A DNA stretch of 64,000 nt from Henckelia pumila (lineage: Eukaryota; Streptophyta; Magnoliopsida; Lamiales; Gesneriaceae), in the NCBI RefSeq assembly GCF_033568475.1, contig NC_133122.1, positions 143,661,402-143,725,401 on the forward strand. Direction: 5' to 3'. The position numbers were made by a program, and so were the translations under genes. The notes below the pieces were generated by a model. It ran no database searches. It was not told the DNA's origin and saw only the letters and a program-made list of their open reading frames with translations. Shown in pieces: positions 35,822 to 49,001 of this stretch (position 1 is the first letter of the stretch; each line of letters begins with the position of its first letter).

Positions 35822-37556
35822 TGATTAGTATGAAAATTTGAATACAGTTGAAGTTGAATAGTAAAAAATGTGGGCTTGACTTGTGGTTGACAATAAATGA
35901 TTTCACTTGCGAATTTGTTAGCATAGCTGGGATGGGGCATGCCCGAATCAACTAGTTCACAAGATATTAATACTAAACCCCACATATCTCATTCACAAAC
36001 ACAACACACAGATAATATATATATGTATATATATATATCTATATATTTAAAACACTCCAATGATGAAGTTGATTTGGTAGCACATATTCGAAAATGGTAT
36101 TTGTATACATGAAAAATAATTACGATCTTTAATTACAAATTTGATTTTGTAGCATATTAGAAGTTTCAAGTATGTGTTTGAACTTTTGTGTAAAAAAAAG
36201 TATGTGTTTGCACTGAAATATGTCAAAATTGAGCAAGTAAAGAAATATAATTTTGTTTCATCCAAGATAACATTTTTCTTTCAATTACAAGAAAGTTAAT
36301 TTCGATGTAATCAAATGTATCAACAGTGCAAAATAATTAATCTTCACGGGGTTTAATTTAATTATAAGAGACTCTACCATTACAACTTGCATGAACGATA
36401 ATAATATATAAAATGAATCAAATGTAAGGTTTTTTTCAATTATAACTGAACAAATTTTGAACAAATCTCCGTTTTTAATGGACCGTATTCCAAACTCACG
36501 TGAGACGGTCTACATGCCAATTTTGTGAGACATATATCCTATTTGGATTATCAATAAAAAATTAGAAGAGTGTTATTTAATTTGCACTCCATAATTTATT
36601 AATCACACTTCAACTTACTATTTTATCTAGTTATTTGTCTACATTACCCTTCCTTAATTTGAGTTAATTTTCAAAACTTACCATCAATTCTTTTTTTACA
36701 TACTATAATAACTATATTATAACATTTAATTGTATTTCTTTTATCTTATATAATAATAACCTCATTAATTAATTATTATAATTTAAAATATACGATAAAT
36801 TTTGGTATGACACATAAATTTTAATTTATTTTTTTAACAAATTTAAATTTGTATATTGTTTGTTTCAGTTTGATTTGATATAGATCACTTAGTTATACTA
36901 AATTACATATTTTTTTATTTTGATCTTATTTTAAAATAAAATTGAAATATGTTGAATATATAATATTTTAAAATAAATATGTATGTTTTGATTATTTTAA
37001 ATATTTAATTTTCTTATTTTGATTGTTGGAATTATATTTTTTTGCAATAAATAATTAAAAAAATTGACATCAATAAATTATAAATTCTTTTTAAAAAAAC
37101 GAAACAACTTTTTAAAATTTTGATTGTTGGAATTATATTTTTTGAAATAATAAAAAATTTACGGCAATAAATAATAAATTCTAAAAAGTTGTTTAGTCTT
37201 TTTTTAAAAAAAAAAATTGCTTCAAACATGTATATATTTTATTTAAAAGTGTAAAATTATCTAGCAATTGATTAATTTTTATGAAATTGAGTGTTATTAA
37301 TATTTTTTGAAGTTTCAATAGCACTCCCAAAAAATTATTATTTTTATACCTAAAGTATTAAATTTGGAAACATTATAAAAAAAAAACATTCCGAATTTGG
37401 ATGGTTTTCGATAGAACTTGGTAATTTTCATATCACATTTTTCTAGAACTGTGTGTATATTACCAGGAAGTATTTGCTTCGTAATCTTTAATTTCCGAAG
37501 CGCCATTGTGAGGAACTATGAGCTCGCTAGAGGATTGAAAGGGGAATTTCCAAAAA
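34331..37556. other. Gene-free stretch before the FIP1-like gene
   Basis: Very AT-rich. It contains an old GAGCTTGA/TCGAGTTT-rich fragment at about 34490-34660 (transposon-like), a 32-bp direct duplication, an AT microsatellite at 35781-35818, a partial GAGACGGTCTCA fragment near 36495, and a diverged duplication of TTTGATTGTTGGAATTATAT at 37018 and 37117. No gene recognised. Confidence 0.5.
35704..35818. repeat. Direct 32-bp duplication followed by (AT)n
   Basis: The unit TTTAATGATTTCATTTTATA... occurs at 35704-35735 and again at 35750-35781, then runs into an AT microsatellite of about 38 bp. Confidence 0.8.
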
Positions 37557-40500
37557 ATGTCCGCAGACAGGAGTTCTGCCTCGCTGTATGCATCTCCTGA
37601 TGAAAACAGCCTGTAAGATTCCGCCACTTGAACTTTTACGCGCGATCATTTAGTGTTACTTGGTGAATTATTGGATAATTTTTTGTTGTTTCTTGGATCG
37701 AATGTATTCGTTGATATGCTGAATTCTGCAAAGTTTCTATTTTTGATTATTGTGTTTCAGGACCCCTTATTGGACTTGGTATTGTATGAATTCGCTCGAC
37801 TGAAAATTTGGTTTTGAACTTGTTGATTCTTTAATGCAATCGGCGCCATTTAGTTCTTTTACCTGAAAATGGATGATTGTTGTAACTACTTGAATTTGCT
37901 CTGTGGGTGGTTGTCTTTGTCTCATCTAATTTGTTCGTAATTCTTAAATTATGGATAGAAAGTCTGTCGACACTTTACATGAATACTACAAAGATGTGTT
38001 TATACCAAACACCAACCTTTCTAATTTGTTCATAATTCTTCTTCTCTTTTGCGCCAAACATGTTCCGGCCGAAAATGTCCATTTGAGAAAGCTAAAAGTA
38101 TTCATTTTACTTCCCCTTCTTTCGTTTAGATGGCACCAGCAATGCATTCTCACTATGTTCATTGGATAACTCAATCAACATTATGTATTGCCTTGTATAC
38201 GTCTAGAATCTAAAAAGGTATCTTTCATAGGGCTGTGGTGTCAGAGTACTTATAAGATGACAGCATGAGTTAGCGTTTGGTCTTGGTTTCTTATGATGAT
38301 TTTGCTACCTGCTGCGTAGGTTCCTCGACATACAGCAAGAGGCTCCTTTGTTTAGTCACCGGAAGCCTACAAGGATATTTGGAAGCATTTTTTATTGTCT
38401 CCTATTGGCAAGTTTTAACTCTTTCAAAGTTGTGCATCTTTTGTGCATGATATTCAAAATTGTGTTATTTTCTGAATTTTTTTGGTTCTAGGCAGGTTAT
38501 GCGATTGTAGCTGTGGGCGCTATATGGATACTTGATTCTCTACAAGAATTGATTCCTCTGATACTTTGTAGCTGTGATGTCATTCTTTTGGTTGTCACAG
38601 GTCCTTTGTCATGTTTTCCTCTATTTTTGGCTAGTATTCCCTTCTTTTAGATTCAAATATACTCAAATTCACTGTCTATTTGAATCATACTAATATATCA
38701 AGATTATGTTGCTTGTAAATCTTTCTTTGTATGGGTCGATTCGCTTCTCATATCACAGTTACTCACTCGTATGCGTTCTTTTCTTCAAAATTCATGAACA
38801 TTTGAGCCAATAGAGAATCGACACAGAGAATCTTGTAACAATAAGTAACGTTTGGTAGTGTTTTGAGTGCCTCTGGGAAATGATTTGAGAAAGTGTAGTT
38901 TGGGGAGTTGTATTGGAGAATATGTTTACATTTTTGGTTGTATTTTTCTGAAAAAAACACATTGTTTACGCAGGTATATGTTGTATAAGAATTTGTTGGG
39001 CTAGTGACTAGTGAGGTCTAATCAACTAATATTTAGTTATTTTATGATACACGAGATATTTTAAATTTTAATATATAGTGTAAGTTAGTTAAACATGATA
39101 TAATATTAGAGTATTTTTGGAGATTCGTGAATAGCTGAATTAAAAGCGATGATTGTGTTGAAAGACATAAAATTGAAAAGCTAAAGTTTTGGTAGATTAT
39201 CTTGGAGAATGTAAAATAAGTTTGTTTTTTTTTTTTTGGAAGAACGAGAATATGAGATTATCAATGCTCCGAAGCATTGCCTTAGTTTCTAGGACTTGGA
39301 ATGTTCCGACCTATATTCCATTTGATGCGATATATTTTGCCAGCTTCTTGGATATGTTGAAGCAGACAGCAGAAAGAAAGCATAGGCATCCCAAGCATCT
39401 AAAACTTATAATAGTAGAATGGAACAATTTTCTCTAAGCAGTTATGGTAGATGAAATCATGAATATGGCCTATAGTCTGTATAATACAAGATATTTTGCC
39501 AGCTTCTTGGATAAGTCAAAACACATACAGAAAGCATAGGAACCATTTGATACTTCGTAACACAACAAATTTCAATGAGAAGTAATGATGTTATTGAAAT
39601 CACGTAAAAACTATTTCTGGAATCATATTTTATCTGCATCTGGATACGAGGAAACATGCATAGTTCATTCTTTTGAACAAGTGCTAAGATGTGTCACCAA
39701 CACAGGTCCAGAAAAGCTGAATGCTGACCCACCACTTGTAAACACTGTACAAAAAGATGCAACATTCTTCATCGCATTCATACATGTTTTGACTTATATG
39801 ATACATAGGGGACCATACTGATTTTTAAGTGATCTGTTATAGTTTTGATTGCAAGTTGATTTAATATGCATTGCACTAAAGATATTCTCTGAACATTGAA
39901 GGCATATTCCAGCAGTATCTTGTTTACCAAGTTCAACAAATACGCCTGCAGGTAGTTTGGTTATTATCTTTTCATTGTGAATTATCTCATTATCATCTTT
40001 AGTATACTTTATCATTATGTGATTTTGAGTTCTTTCTGTTTCCTAGAATGTTGCATTCACCTAATAATATCTTCATGCACAACGTATCCTAGTGTGATTT
40101 TTTGTTCATTTGGTGCCAGACCTTGTTTAGTACCAACTTACCTCCATTAGAAATTGCTTCAAAACTGACCTCTTTTATTTTGTTTTTATTAAGTATATGT
40201 TTAGTGGTTTTATTTTCATTTTTCCATAAAGTTTTTCCTGGAAATATAGTTTCTGAAGTGGAATTATCAAATTCGATGCTTGTTTGGTTATTGAAATGTT
40301 ATATCTTGTGAGAACTCTGTTGAGTTAATGATAACTCGTCTTGCGTATTTAGTTTTTAATTGGTTTGAGTGTTTCTAGATTTGTCGGTGTAATATATTGA
40401 GTTGGTGTATTGTTTGTTGAAGTGGTGAAAACTGAAGTGCAAATAATCATCCTATAGGGCATGTGAAAATTTAGTCTGCAAAAAATGTATTTATAGTGAA

Positions 40501-43500
40501 GAAACTGAAAATCGTCTGATTCATTTTCCATGTTTGTGTATGAAATTGTTTTGGGAAAAGAAAATCAAACATTGCCATAGTTGACACTTGACAGTAGTAA
40601 GATTCGGAAGCTATAAAAAGCCTGCAATATCTAGAGTTGAAAATACATCTATTTCATAAGAACTTGTTATATTACTCTTTCTCTTTTTAGCACCTTTGAA
40701 AAATAAAATTGGGAGACGGTAAAGTGATCTTGTATGGGCTACAGCCTCAAGAGTGAAAACTGTGCAATGATTTATCGGCAACCTCCTTGCTTTAATTTAG
40801 GGAGAGAAATGCAAAAGAAGAAAATTATCTAACTTGTCACCCATAGTTATTAGAAGCACAAGGCAAGGGAGTCAGAAAGCCTAAGAGATCCTGTTAATGA
40901 AGTGAAGTGTTGTCAAGAATAACATCCTAAAATCTAAATATTTGAAACAGTTCATCAATATAATGGAGATTGAGTTTTATAAACAATTAAATGTTCATAG
41001 TATAGAGTCTTATCAATTTATTAGTGAAAATGAACAATTATTATTCTTTAACTCGTGGGCTTTTGATAAGTATGATGTTGCAAATATCGTTTAGGCTTCA
41101 ATTAAGGAGAGGATATAGCAATCTATGATTATTAGGTTTTATAAGTCATAAAGCCAGGATTTTACTGTTATGATGCTTAATTTTTTTCCAAGACCTGCAA
41201 AAGATAAAGAGAATAAATATTGCATATGCAAATGACCGTACACTGCCACACTTCTTGTTATTAGATTGAAGTTTGAAGTTTCATGAGATAAATAGTCGGG
41301 GCATGAGAGGACAACACAGTTGAGATTGTATACAAACAATTGCTACTTCAAAAGCATGGAAGTACTTTAAGATGACAAACTGAAAAGAAAATTGGTAAGA
41401 TATGAAAATCAACATCAGGGAATCATTGTATGGTTTTAGATTAAAATATCAATGATGTTGGAAGGGTGACATTTTCTGTTCTCCAGACAGATTCCCCATT
41501 TCTAAATAATGCTGATGCCCTGACATGAAACCACTAATGAAAGTAAGGCTTGAAAACTGTAGTTATGATTAAAGCTTGTTGTTAATGTTGACATGGGCTT
41601 GCTAAATCTTCAGTTTGAGCTGAACAATTACTGCTGTGTATTAGTGAGAACTAGTAACTATGGTTCTCATGCCCCTGTTGTTTCTGTCTTTATCAGTGCT
41701 GACAATTATGCTATTGAAAACGTGAGATACTTTTACGTTATAGGGTTACTATGGGTTCAGCCAAAAGTTGAAGCATCTAATTCGCCTACCATTTGCTTCT
41801 ATCTCATATGGTATGTTTTTCATGCTTCATGCACTTGAAAGTGTAATTATTTATCTGCAGACAACTCTCTTGTTGTTGATAGTGTAAAATCTCTGGTTTC
41901 TAATAAGCTTCAAGATAAAGTTGAGAGTAGCAGCTTGGTTACACATTTTAACAGGATTCCAATCGTTTTCAATCTTAGATTTGTATAGGGATTGGAGTTT
42001 GATTTTGAGTTAGCATAATATTTGAGCTACTCTAGAGATTTTGTGGACCACTGGTCCACCTTTAATTGTAACTCCTATAATGTTTTAATAATAATTGTGT
42101 TTCTTATTAAAAAAAAAAATGTTTTTTACACCACTAGAGCTTTAACAATGGAATTGAACTAACATAAAGGTGTTAAATAAAACTTTAGGCATATAACAAC
42201 AGCTCTAATGTTATGATTTTAGCTCTAATCCACTAAGATCAGGGTACTTTGATGAATGTGTTTTTGGAGTATAAAATAATAAAAGTATAATCAACCAGTG
42301 TAATGCCATTTTGCCCAGTATCATATTAAACCTGTAGCTATTTAGTTAGTGTTACTTCTTGATATTTTATCGGTGGTTTTCCATTCTTATTATACTTTCA
42401 GCAGTAAAAATTGAAGCTCAAGAGCATTATTGAATTAGCACGTATCTCATAATACTTTAATGCAGGAACTGCTGCAATGTTGCTTATCATGGCCTGGAAA
42501 CCCCAGATCACTATTCTTCCAATCTCTTTGTTACTCAGGTCAACACACTATGATTATATTCTTGACTGTACACATCGTGTAACAACTGAAAATCTTGTAT
42601 CTTGGAAGGACTCTGTTCTGCTGATCTGCTTCTTGACATACGTTTCTTTTTAAAATTTTTGGGTTGCCTTTAGTAGGAAAAAAGAAAGATTCATTCTAGT
42701 TATGCTACACTATCTTAGGTCCCTGAATATCTGATGTATCCTGATTAGTGCCTCGTGTTTTTCATTTTGGCACAACATATTTATTGTTTTCTTCTGCTTT
42801 ACCTTAATAATTAAATTCTTATGTTGAAAAGGTCATTGAGTACTGGGCAGCAACTGTCAGATACACGATAATATTTTATTCCGTCTTCCGAGGATCTAAT
42901 ACTTGATATATTTCCTGAGAGTTTTGTATGCCTTCTTGGTTTTTGGCGCATTATCATTCTTTGGTGTCTGCGTATCTGCATAAGTTATTGAACCCGTATT
43001 TGATACAATACAATGTTAGTAATTTTCTAGATCAACCTATGTGTGAACTTTCAGGGAAATTGATTGTGTAACATGTTTGACCCGTCTATTTTGAAAGGAC
43101 TATGATTGACTTTCCTCTGTTCTAGGTGGGTTTTTGACATGACTTTTTGTGATTGTTCTATTTTCACATGATTGAAAGATTGTCAATACATTCTTATACA
43201 TGATTGCACGAAATTGCTAGAAATTTTATGCACGCTTCATTTGTCTGCATGCCATAGGTTGTCATTTGTCAAGCTTTGGCACCTGCGGTAGAACATAGCA
43301 AAGTGTTCCCCATATTGTATTTGAAAACTGCTCGGGCTTTATATTGTTGTGTGAAATTTCTCGAGAAACATAATCACCTTTGTTTTGTGTTCATTCATTA
43401 AAAAACAGTAGTTATATGAATTCTGATCAAGCAAACAAATGCTGAAGCATTAATTATTTCACTTTAATCCCTTCAGATTTTGTTTATTTAATATTTTGAT

Positions 43501-46500
43501 ATTTTCTGACTTCCAGTCTCTCTGATGTTAAAAAATACTCTTTCACCATTTCATGAGGTATGCGTTTACATGGCTAATGTTCTACTGATGATTCATGGTT
43601 TGTCTGTCAAATTGCAGAATTATTATGCTTGTAGAAGCAATATGTGCTGGCTTTTTCATTAGCGCCTACATAGGTATGTTTGTTATTCGGACTGAGATAT
43701 GGAATTGAATATTGCATTATCTTAGACAGTGGTTCAGAAATAGTAGTACTTTTGATTGGTTAAATTAACTTATTATCCTTGTCCTTTTGTTTCCTTTCTA
43801 TTTTTATTCATTTTACGTCTTTTAACTGAAGTTAGTGTATTGTTGCGCCGATCATATCAGTGCTATTGGATTTCATGATATCAACTATTGGTAATCTTAT
43901 CAGTCTAGCATTTGCGTTTTAGTGTGCAGATTAAGTTGAACAAAAATGGCAGCCTCCTGTTTCAAGATAAAGAGATCTCATTTCTTGAGAAACTGTAGAT
44001 TACTTTAGCTAGTGATACTTTCTGTTTACAAACTGAGCTTTTAAATCTACTCTCCAAGAATCAAATTCTGAAGCATGTTATTTTAGAGACTGAAGTACGA
44101 AGCTCAGCAAAGTTCATGTTCTTACCATATTTTGGTGGCGGCAGGTTATGTGCATCAGTACAATTCGTTGGATTCCGAGCCTGATGTTTTGAACTCACTG
44201 TATTCTCCTCTGCAACAGTCAAGTTCTTTAGAAGGATTAAGGTAATTCTTTATGTGACAGTTCCCCTTGAGAGATTGTTATAGCAAACTAAAATCAAACT
44301 GGATGTCTACCATGTTCTCCTTTGTGAACAAAATGCAAATAGTTTTCGTGATATTTTTTAGAGTCACTCACAGATCCCTGTTGTTGATTCCATTTGCTCT
44401 TTTGGGATGTTTGAAATGGACCTGTGTTCATCAAATCTCCAAAAATTTTTGCCCCTTCCCCTGTCAGGCATGCAACAAAATAGAACTGTTTGGAATCACC
44501 TTGAAATAGACAGTTGTGTCTTGATTCTTTGAGAACTTGGAAAACCGGAAAGTCCTACATTATTTCCCATGGTGTTTGTCATGGTGAATCACTCATTGTT
44601 AACTCTTCCTGATTTCCTTCACTAGATTTTGCGCGTATGTTTTAGTTTGTGAATTCAGCCAAAGGAAGATTAATTGTTTGCTACAAGTACTTATTTAGCT
44701 TGCCTCCACTTTCAAAAGAAGCACGTTTTTGTGGCCTATTGATTCTCTGTCATGTTTCAGTTCCAAAAGAACCTTCGTTGTTTTCTTTTCCTTTCTCTCT
44801 TTCTTTTTTTTTTGGCATCAGGTGTCTTGCTTAAAGTTAGAACAATTTCCTTTCTCAGGGAAAGCTAGAGTTCTAGACCCTTTTGCGTGTATTTTGATTG
44901 TATTTTTATGCATGTTGGAGTCCGCCTCTGGGATGATGGTTTATTTACATGCAGTAAATATTTCACCAAGCTACTATTATTTGGAGGCAAAAACTTACTA
45001 TGCTCAAGCTAAGCTACTGATTACCCTTGATAATAATTGTAGTACCTGAAAGTTAAGTCCCATATGGTACAGAAGTTTCTTTGAAAATAGGGATTGTCCT
45101 ACATTTTGACATGCTTTTATAACATGAGTAATGGATTTTGTTTTGTGAAAGGTACCATGATGGTGGACGGTTATCTGATCAGCAGATGGCTTTGTTGCAG
45201 TATCAAAGAGAAAACCTTCACTTTCTGAGTGAGGAGGTAAATGTTAATACTTGTGGTTCATTGGATGGTCATTTTCTGTTTGCCATATCGGCCAAGTGCA
45301 TCATCCTTATTTAACTTGGTTGGGTGATTGACATGGGTGTATTTTACTCTTTTCAGTTTGATTTTTTTAAATCAGATATCTAACCATTATGCATTCCATG
45401 TAGATTCTTCGGTTGCAGGAATGCTTAAGCAAATATGAGAGATCTGATGATGGGAGTACACCTCAGGTAATGATCACTCTCAGCAAGTTTTTTTATGCAC
45501 GGTAAAAAATTAGCATCTGTTTTTTCGGGCAAAAGTGGTAGAGTAACTGATTTAGTGTTTTTCCAATACATAGGTATCGGTGTTGAGTCACCTTGCTTAT
45601 GCTGACAACTTAGTTTGGTTTACAACCATATTTCCTAGGAAACAATATTTGAGGATTCTGATGCTATGTTGAGTTAGTACATTGTCTTTGAGCTGTATGT
45701 ATATAATGGAACAAAATGGAAAAATTTTAGTAGTACATTGAAATACCACATGATAGTTTTTGAAGAATTTAAGTGAACCCGGTGACCTCTGAAAAATGGC
45801 TGTAGAGTAGGTTTTCATGATTCTTTTGTCTTCTATTATCCTTTTAGGTTTGACACAGAATTTGGGGTTTTGACTTTTGACTTTTGACTTTTGACTTTTG
45901 ATGCTCTGTGAGTTCCATACAGTGCAAATTTTTGTTTGTGACAGTATGATGAATCATCAAGATCCGATCAGACCTGCTAAGTTCTTGCAACATGAGCTGT
46001 TTCAAGATTGTAGTTTCAGTAATGAAATTTATGCTTAAGTCTTGATATAACAAATGTATGTTGTATTGAACCATTTTATTTTGTGGGTTTTGGTGCTATA
46101 TTGATATATAATATGATTATCTATTTTAATGGAGCTTTCAGGTTGATCTTGCTCATTTATTAGCGGCACGTGATCAAGAATTGCGTACACTTTCAGCTGA
46201 GGTAATACCTGGTCTTATGTTTTATAGCTGTTAATGTTCATTGACTTGTAGATCTAAATAACATCGGTTTTCTGTCTACTGATGCATGTTCTGAGATCTC
46301 TATTCATACATGGATTATTCTTTTGGGAAACTGTTCTTTATTTTATAGCATTCACGACGCCTAATTATTGGTTCTCGAATGATTCAATAACTACTACTGG
46401 AGTCAATTTCGATATATTTTGCACATGTTGCTTTAGTTTTTCAGATTAGTTCACCTTTCTGTGAGATTAATTTGAGAACCTTTCTGTGTATTGATGTATT

Positions 46501-47273
46501 GTGAAGTTTCAAGTTCCTGATTTGTTTTTTAATACCTCCATTATAGTGCGAAGCTCATCTTTATAATTAAATGATGGATGCTGACAAGCTTACTTTTGCA
46601 GATGAATCATTTGCAGTCTGAATTGAGGCTTGCTCGTTCTCTGATTGCTGAGAGGGACGTGGAAATCCAACGTTTTCGTACTACAAACAACCAGGTAGCA
46701 TCTGCTTGTACATTTCTTTCTCACTTTTTTTCTGTGTTGTAGCATAACGAAGCGAAAGGTTTGATGGAGAACCTAAGAATTAAGAATATTGATGCTTATA
46801 GCTATTACTTGAACAGATGCAACATACTGAACATGTGTCAATCATGTTTCCATCTGTTTTTCTAAAAATTTGCCTTGCCCAAACACGTGGAGCCAATATT
46901 TCTTTTGCCAATAACAGTAAAGCTGAACGTCCGGAAATTTAAATTGTCATTGCATTCTCACCATTCACAATCTTCGACTCACCATTACCACTGTTACACA
47001 GTATGTTGAGGAGAACGAAAGAATTAGAGCTATACTGGGAGAGTGGAGTACTAGAGCAGCTAAGGTATTAGTCGTTATACATTTCTTGCTTCAGTTTTTT
47101 AAACCAAATTCCGACTCATCTTCTGTATGTATTCACTTACTGTTTTGGTTGCTGGAACAATAAAGCTTGAGCGTGCACTGGAGGTGGAACGCAAGTCAAA
47201 TTTGGAACTGCAGAAGAAAATTACAACATTAAAGTCTGGAGCAAGACAAGAGAAAGTGGAACCGACATCATAG
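37557..47273 (+). CDS. FIP1: Membrane-anchored coiled-coil protein, probably FIP1 (FRIGIDA-interacting protein 1-like)
   Basis: Twelve exons close in phase to 316 residues: 37557-37612, 38320-38411, 38496-38600, 42466-42538, 43618-43673, 44145-44241, 45152-45236, 45404-45466, 46142-46201, 46602-46694, 47002-47064 and 47166-47273. After a polar start and the motif SHRKPTRIFGSIF there are three strongly hydrophobic segments (about 38-62, 68-94 and 98-127). From about 165 to the end lies a long heptad-rich coiled coil (LQSELRLARSLIAERDVEI and LERALEVERKSNLELQKK). I recall this architecture, and the neighbouring genes, from Arabidopsis FIP1, but the name rests on memory. The biochemical role is unknown. 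Exon 2 ends at a weak donor (GTTTTA). Intron 3 is 3.9 kb. Confidence 0.82.
38601..42465 (+). other. Large intron 3 of the FIP1-like gene
   Basis: 3.9 kb without a supported gene. Base composition is less AT-extreme than the intergenic gaps. A stretch ending in an A run at about 42109-42118 may be the end of an old retroposed sequence. Short frames on both strands carry no recognisable domain. Confidence 0.5.
45867..45901 (+). repeat. (GACTTTT)n short tandem repeat in intron 8
   Basis: Five heptamer units TTTTGAC within the intron between exons 8 and 9 of the FIP1-like gene. Confidence 0.85.
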
Positions 47274-49001
47274 ATGGAGCAGTAGTTCATTTTCGTTGAC
47301 GAGTTCGTCTTTTCTTTGGTGCTGAGCTTGATTCGATTGATTATTTTTGTGAGAAAAATCTTGTTCGTCTGGTCCAATGTTTTAGACCTGTGGAAACTGT
47401 CATGAATCATCGTCTTCATATTAAAAAGGTTATAGATGAGTTTGATTCTGCTGGTAATGTGGTGTCTAGAAGTTGGCGTATGTTGGATATTTTGAAGAAG
47501 AAAAGAAAAGTAACGTGTGGTATATATTTGAGAAAGCCAAAGAATATATTTTTATTATGTAATTAACATAATTAATATAGAGTCTTAATAAAACTAAAGT
47601 TTTAGGAAAAATATTCTACTAGTTGGAGATAACAACTAAAATCTTAAAAGATATAATAAAGATATTGTTATAATTATAAAACGATAATAAATATATTTAA
47701 ATCAGTTTCTTGAGTTATCCAAATCAACAGCGTACCTGAACTGAAAAAGCCCATGCGAACAAGGAAGCTAATTGAATTACTTGTAAGGTGTTCGCTCTAA
47801 TTTAAATCTTCCGAAAAGTTGGTTCTTGTTTTCTGCTTGATGTATATATTTGACATGTATCCTTAACCGAACATTTGCTTTCATTAAAACTACGTGCATG
47901 GAAGACCGGTGAAGTCCAATCGAGTCAAAACTCGAGTGGCATCCCAACTGAGGTTGGACCGAAAAAATTTAAGATGTAACTTGATCGAGAACTAACTTTC
48001 GGGCAGGCTTTCCTAGTTTTCAAGTTCTCGAGTTTGTGGCCATTACAAGGTTTAAGTTGTATGTTGGTTGTGTGGTTACATGGTCACCAACAAAATTACC
48101 AACGAATTTCACATGTTCTTTTTCGAAATGACGAATTATGGTACTTATTCAAGAGCATAGATGATTGCATTATCGAATAAACGGGGCTAACAATTTGGCT
48201 AGCTATTAAATGCAGTTCGATTTTCTAAGTGTTTTTTTTTAAAAATAATAATAATTCAGCATAAAAATAAAATGAAATCCGACAACCGGACAAAGGGGGA
48301 AAAAAAAGGTTGTTACTTCTAAAATACGGCCTGATAATTCTATTCGTAGTTGGCTGGTTAGTAATTGCATTCTGGGCGTCTTACGAACTCCATTTGCACT
48401 GGTGATATGAAACATAAACCTTTTTTTAACAAAATCATATGAAAATTTAACATAAATCCAAGGCAAAGCATTAAAATCAGTAATGTATTTAAATCTGCTT
48501 CTTGTGACCATAAAAATTGTCAATTTATTTATTTATTTATATGACTTGAGAACCTTAAATATATTTATTTCTAGTATAATTGAGTTAATAAGGCATAAGT
48601 GTTCTCTCGAAGTACATTTTAGTATTAATAAACCCTCTAGATATAGGATATAAAATCCAAAGAAAAATAGCTGAAAGTATATTATTATTTTTCTAGGATT
48701 TATAAAGGTAAATTTGTGTTTTATTCAGGACTGTATTACGGAATATATTAAATCTATCAAGATAGCATTTGTCACAAAAATCACAATGATGTCGAGCATA
48801 CATCGGTAACAAGAATTCAAAATTTCCTGAAGTAATCAAAATTCACTAATAGATAGACGTACAGATCAAGTAGGGTTGGGCAATTGGTACACAAACAAAG
48901 GGTTTTACTAATGTCCCAGATGATGATGCATAAAAAATTAGAGAAAGAAACCAAAGCAACATGCAGGCAAACAAAACCTACCAAACTGCAATCTTCACAA
49001 G
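47274..49001. other. Convergent intergenic space between the FIP1-like gene and TTLL12
   Basis: Holds the two presumed 3' UTRs facing each other. The 94-residue minus frame at 48239-48523 is lysine/phenylalanine-rich and unrecognised, and the frame at 48884-49078 overlaps the end of TTLL12 on the other strand. Neither is supported as a gene. Confidence 0.5.

Noticed and set aside
48239-48523. 94-residue minus-strand frame between the FIP1-like gene and TTLL12
   Set aside because: No recognisable domain, no splice partner found, AT-rich flank; not enough support for a gene.
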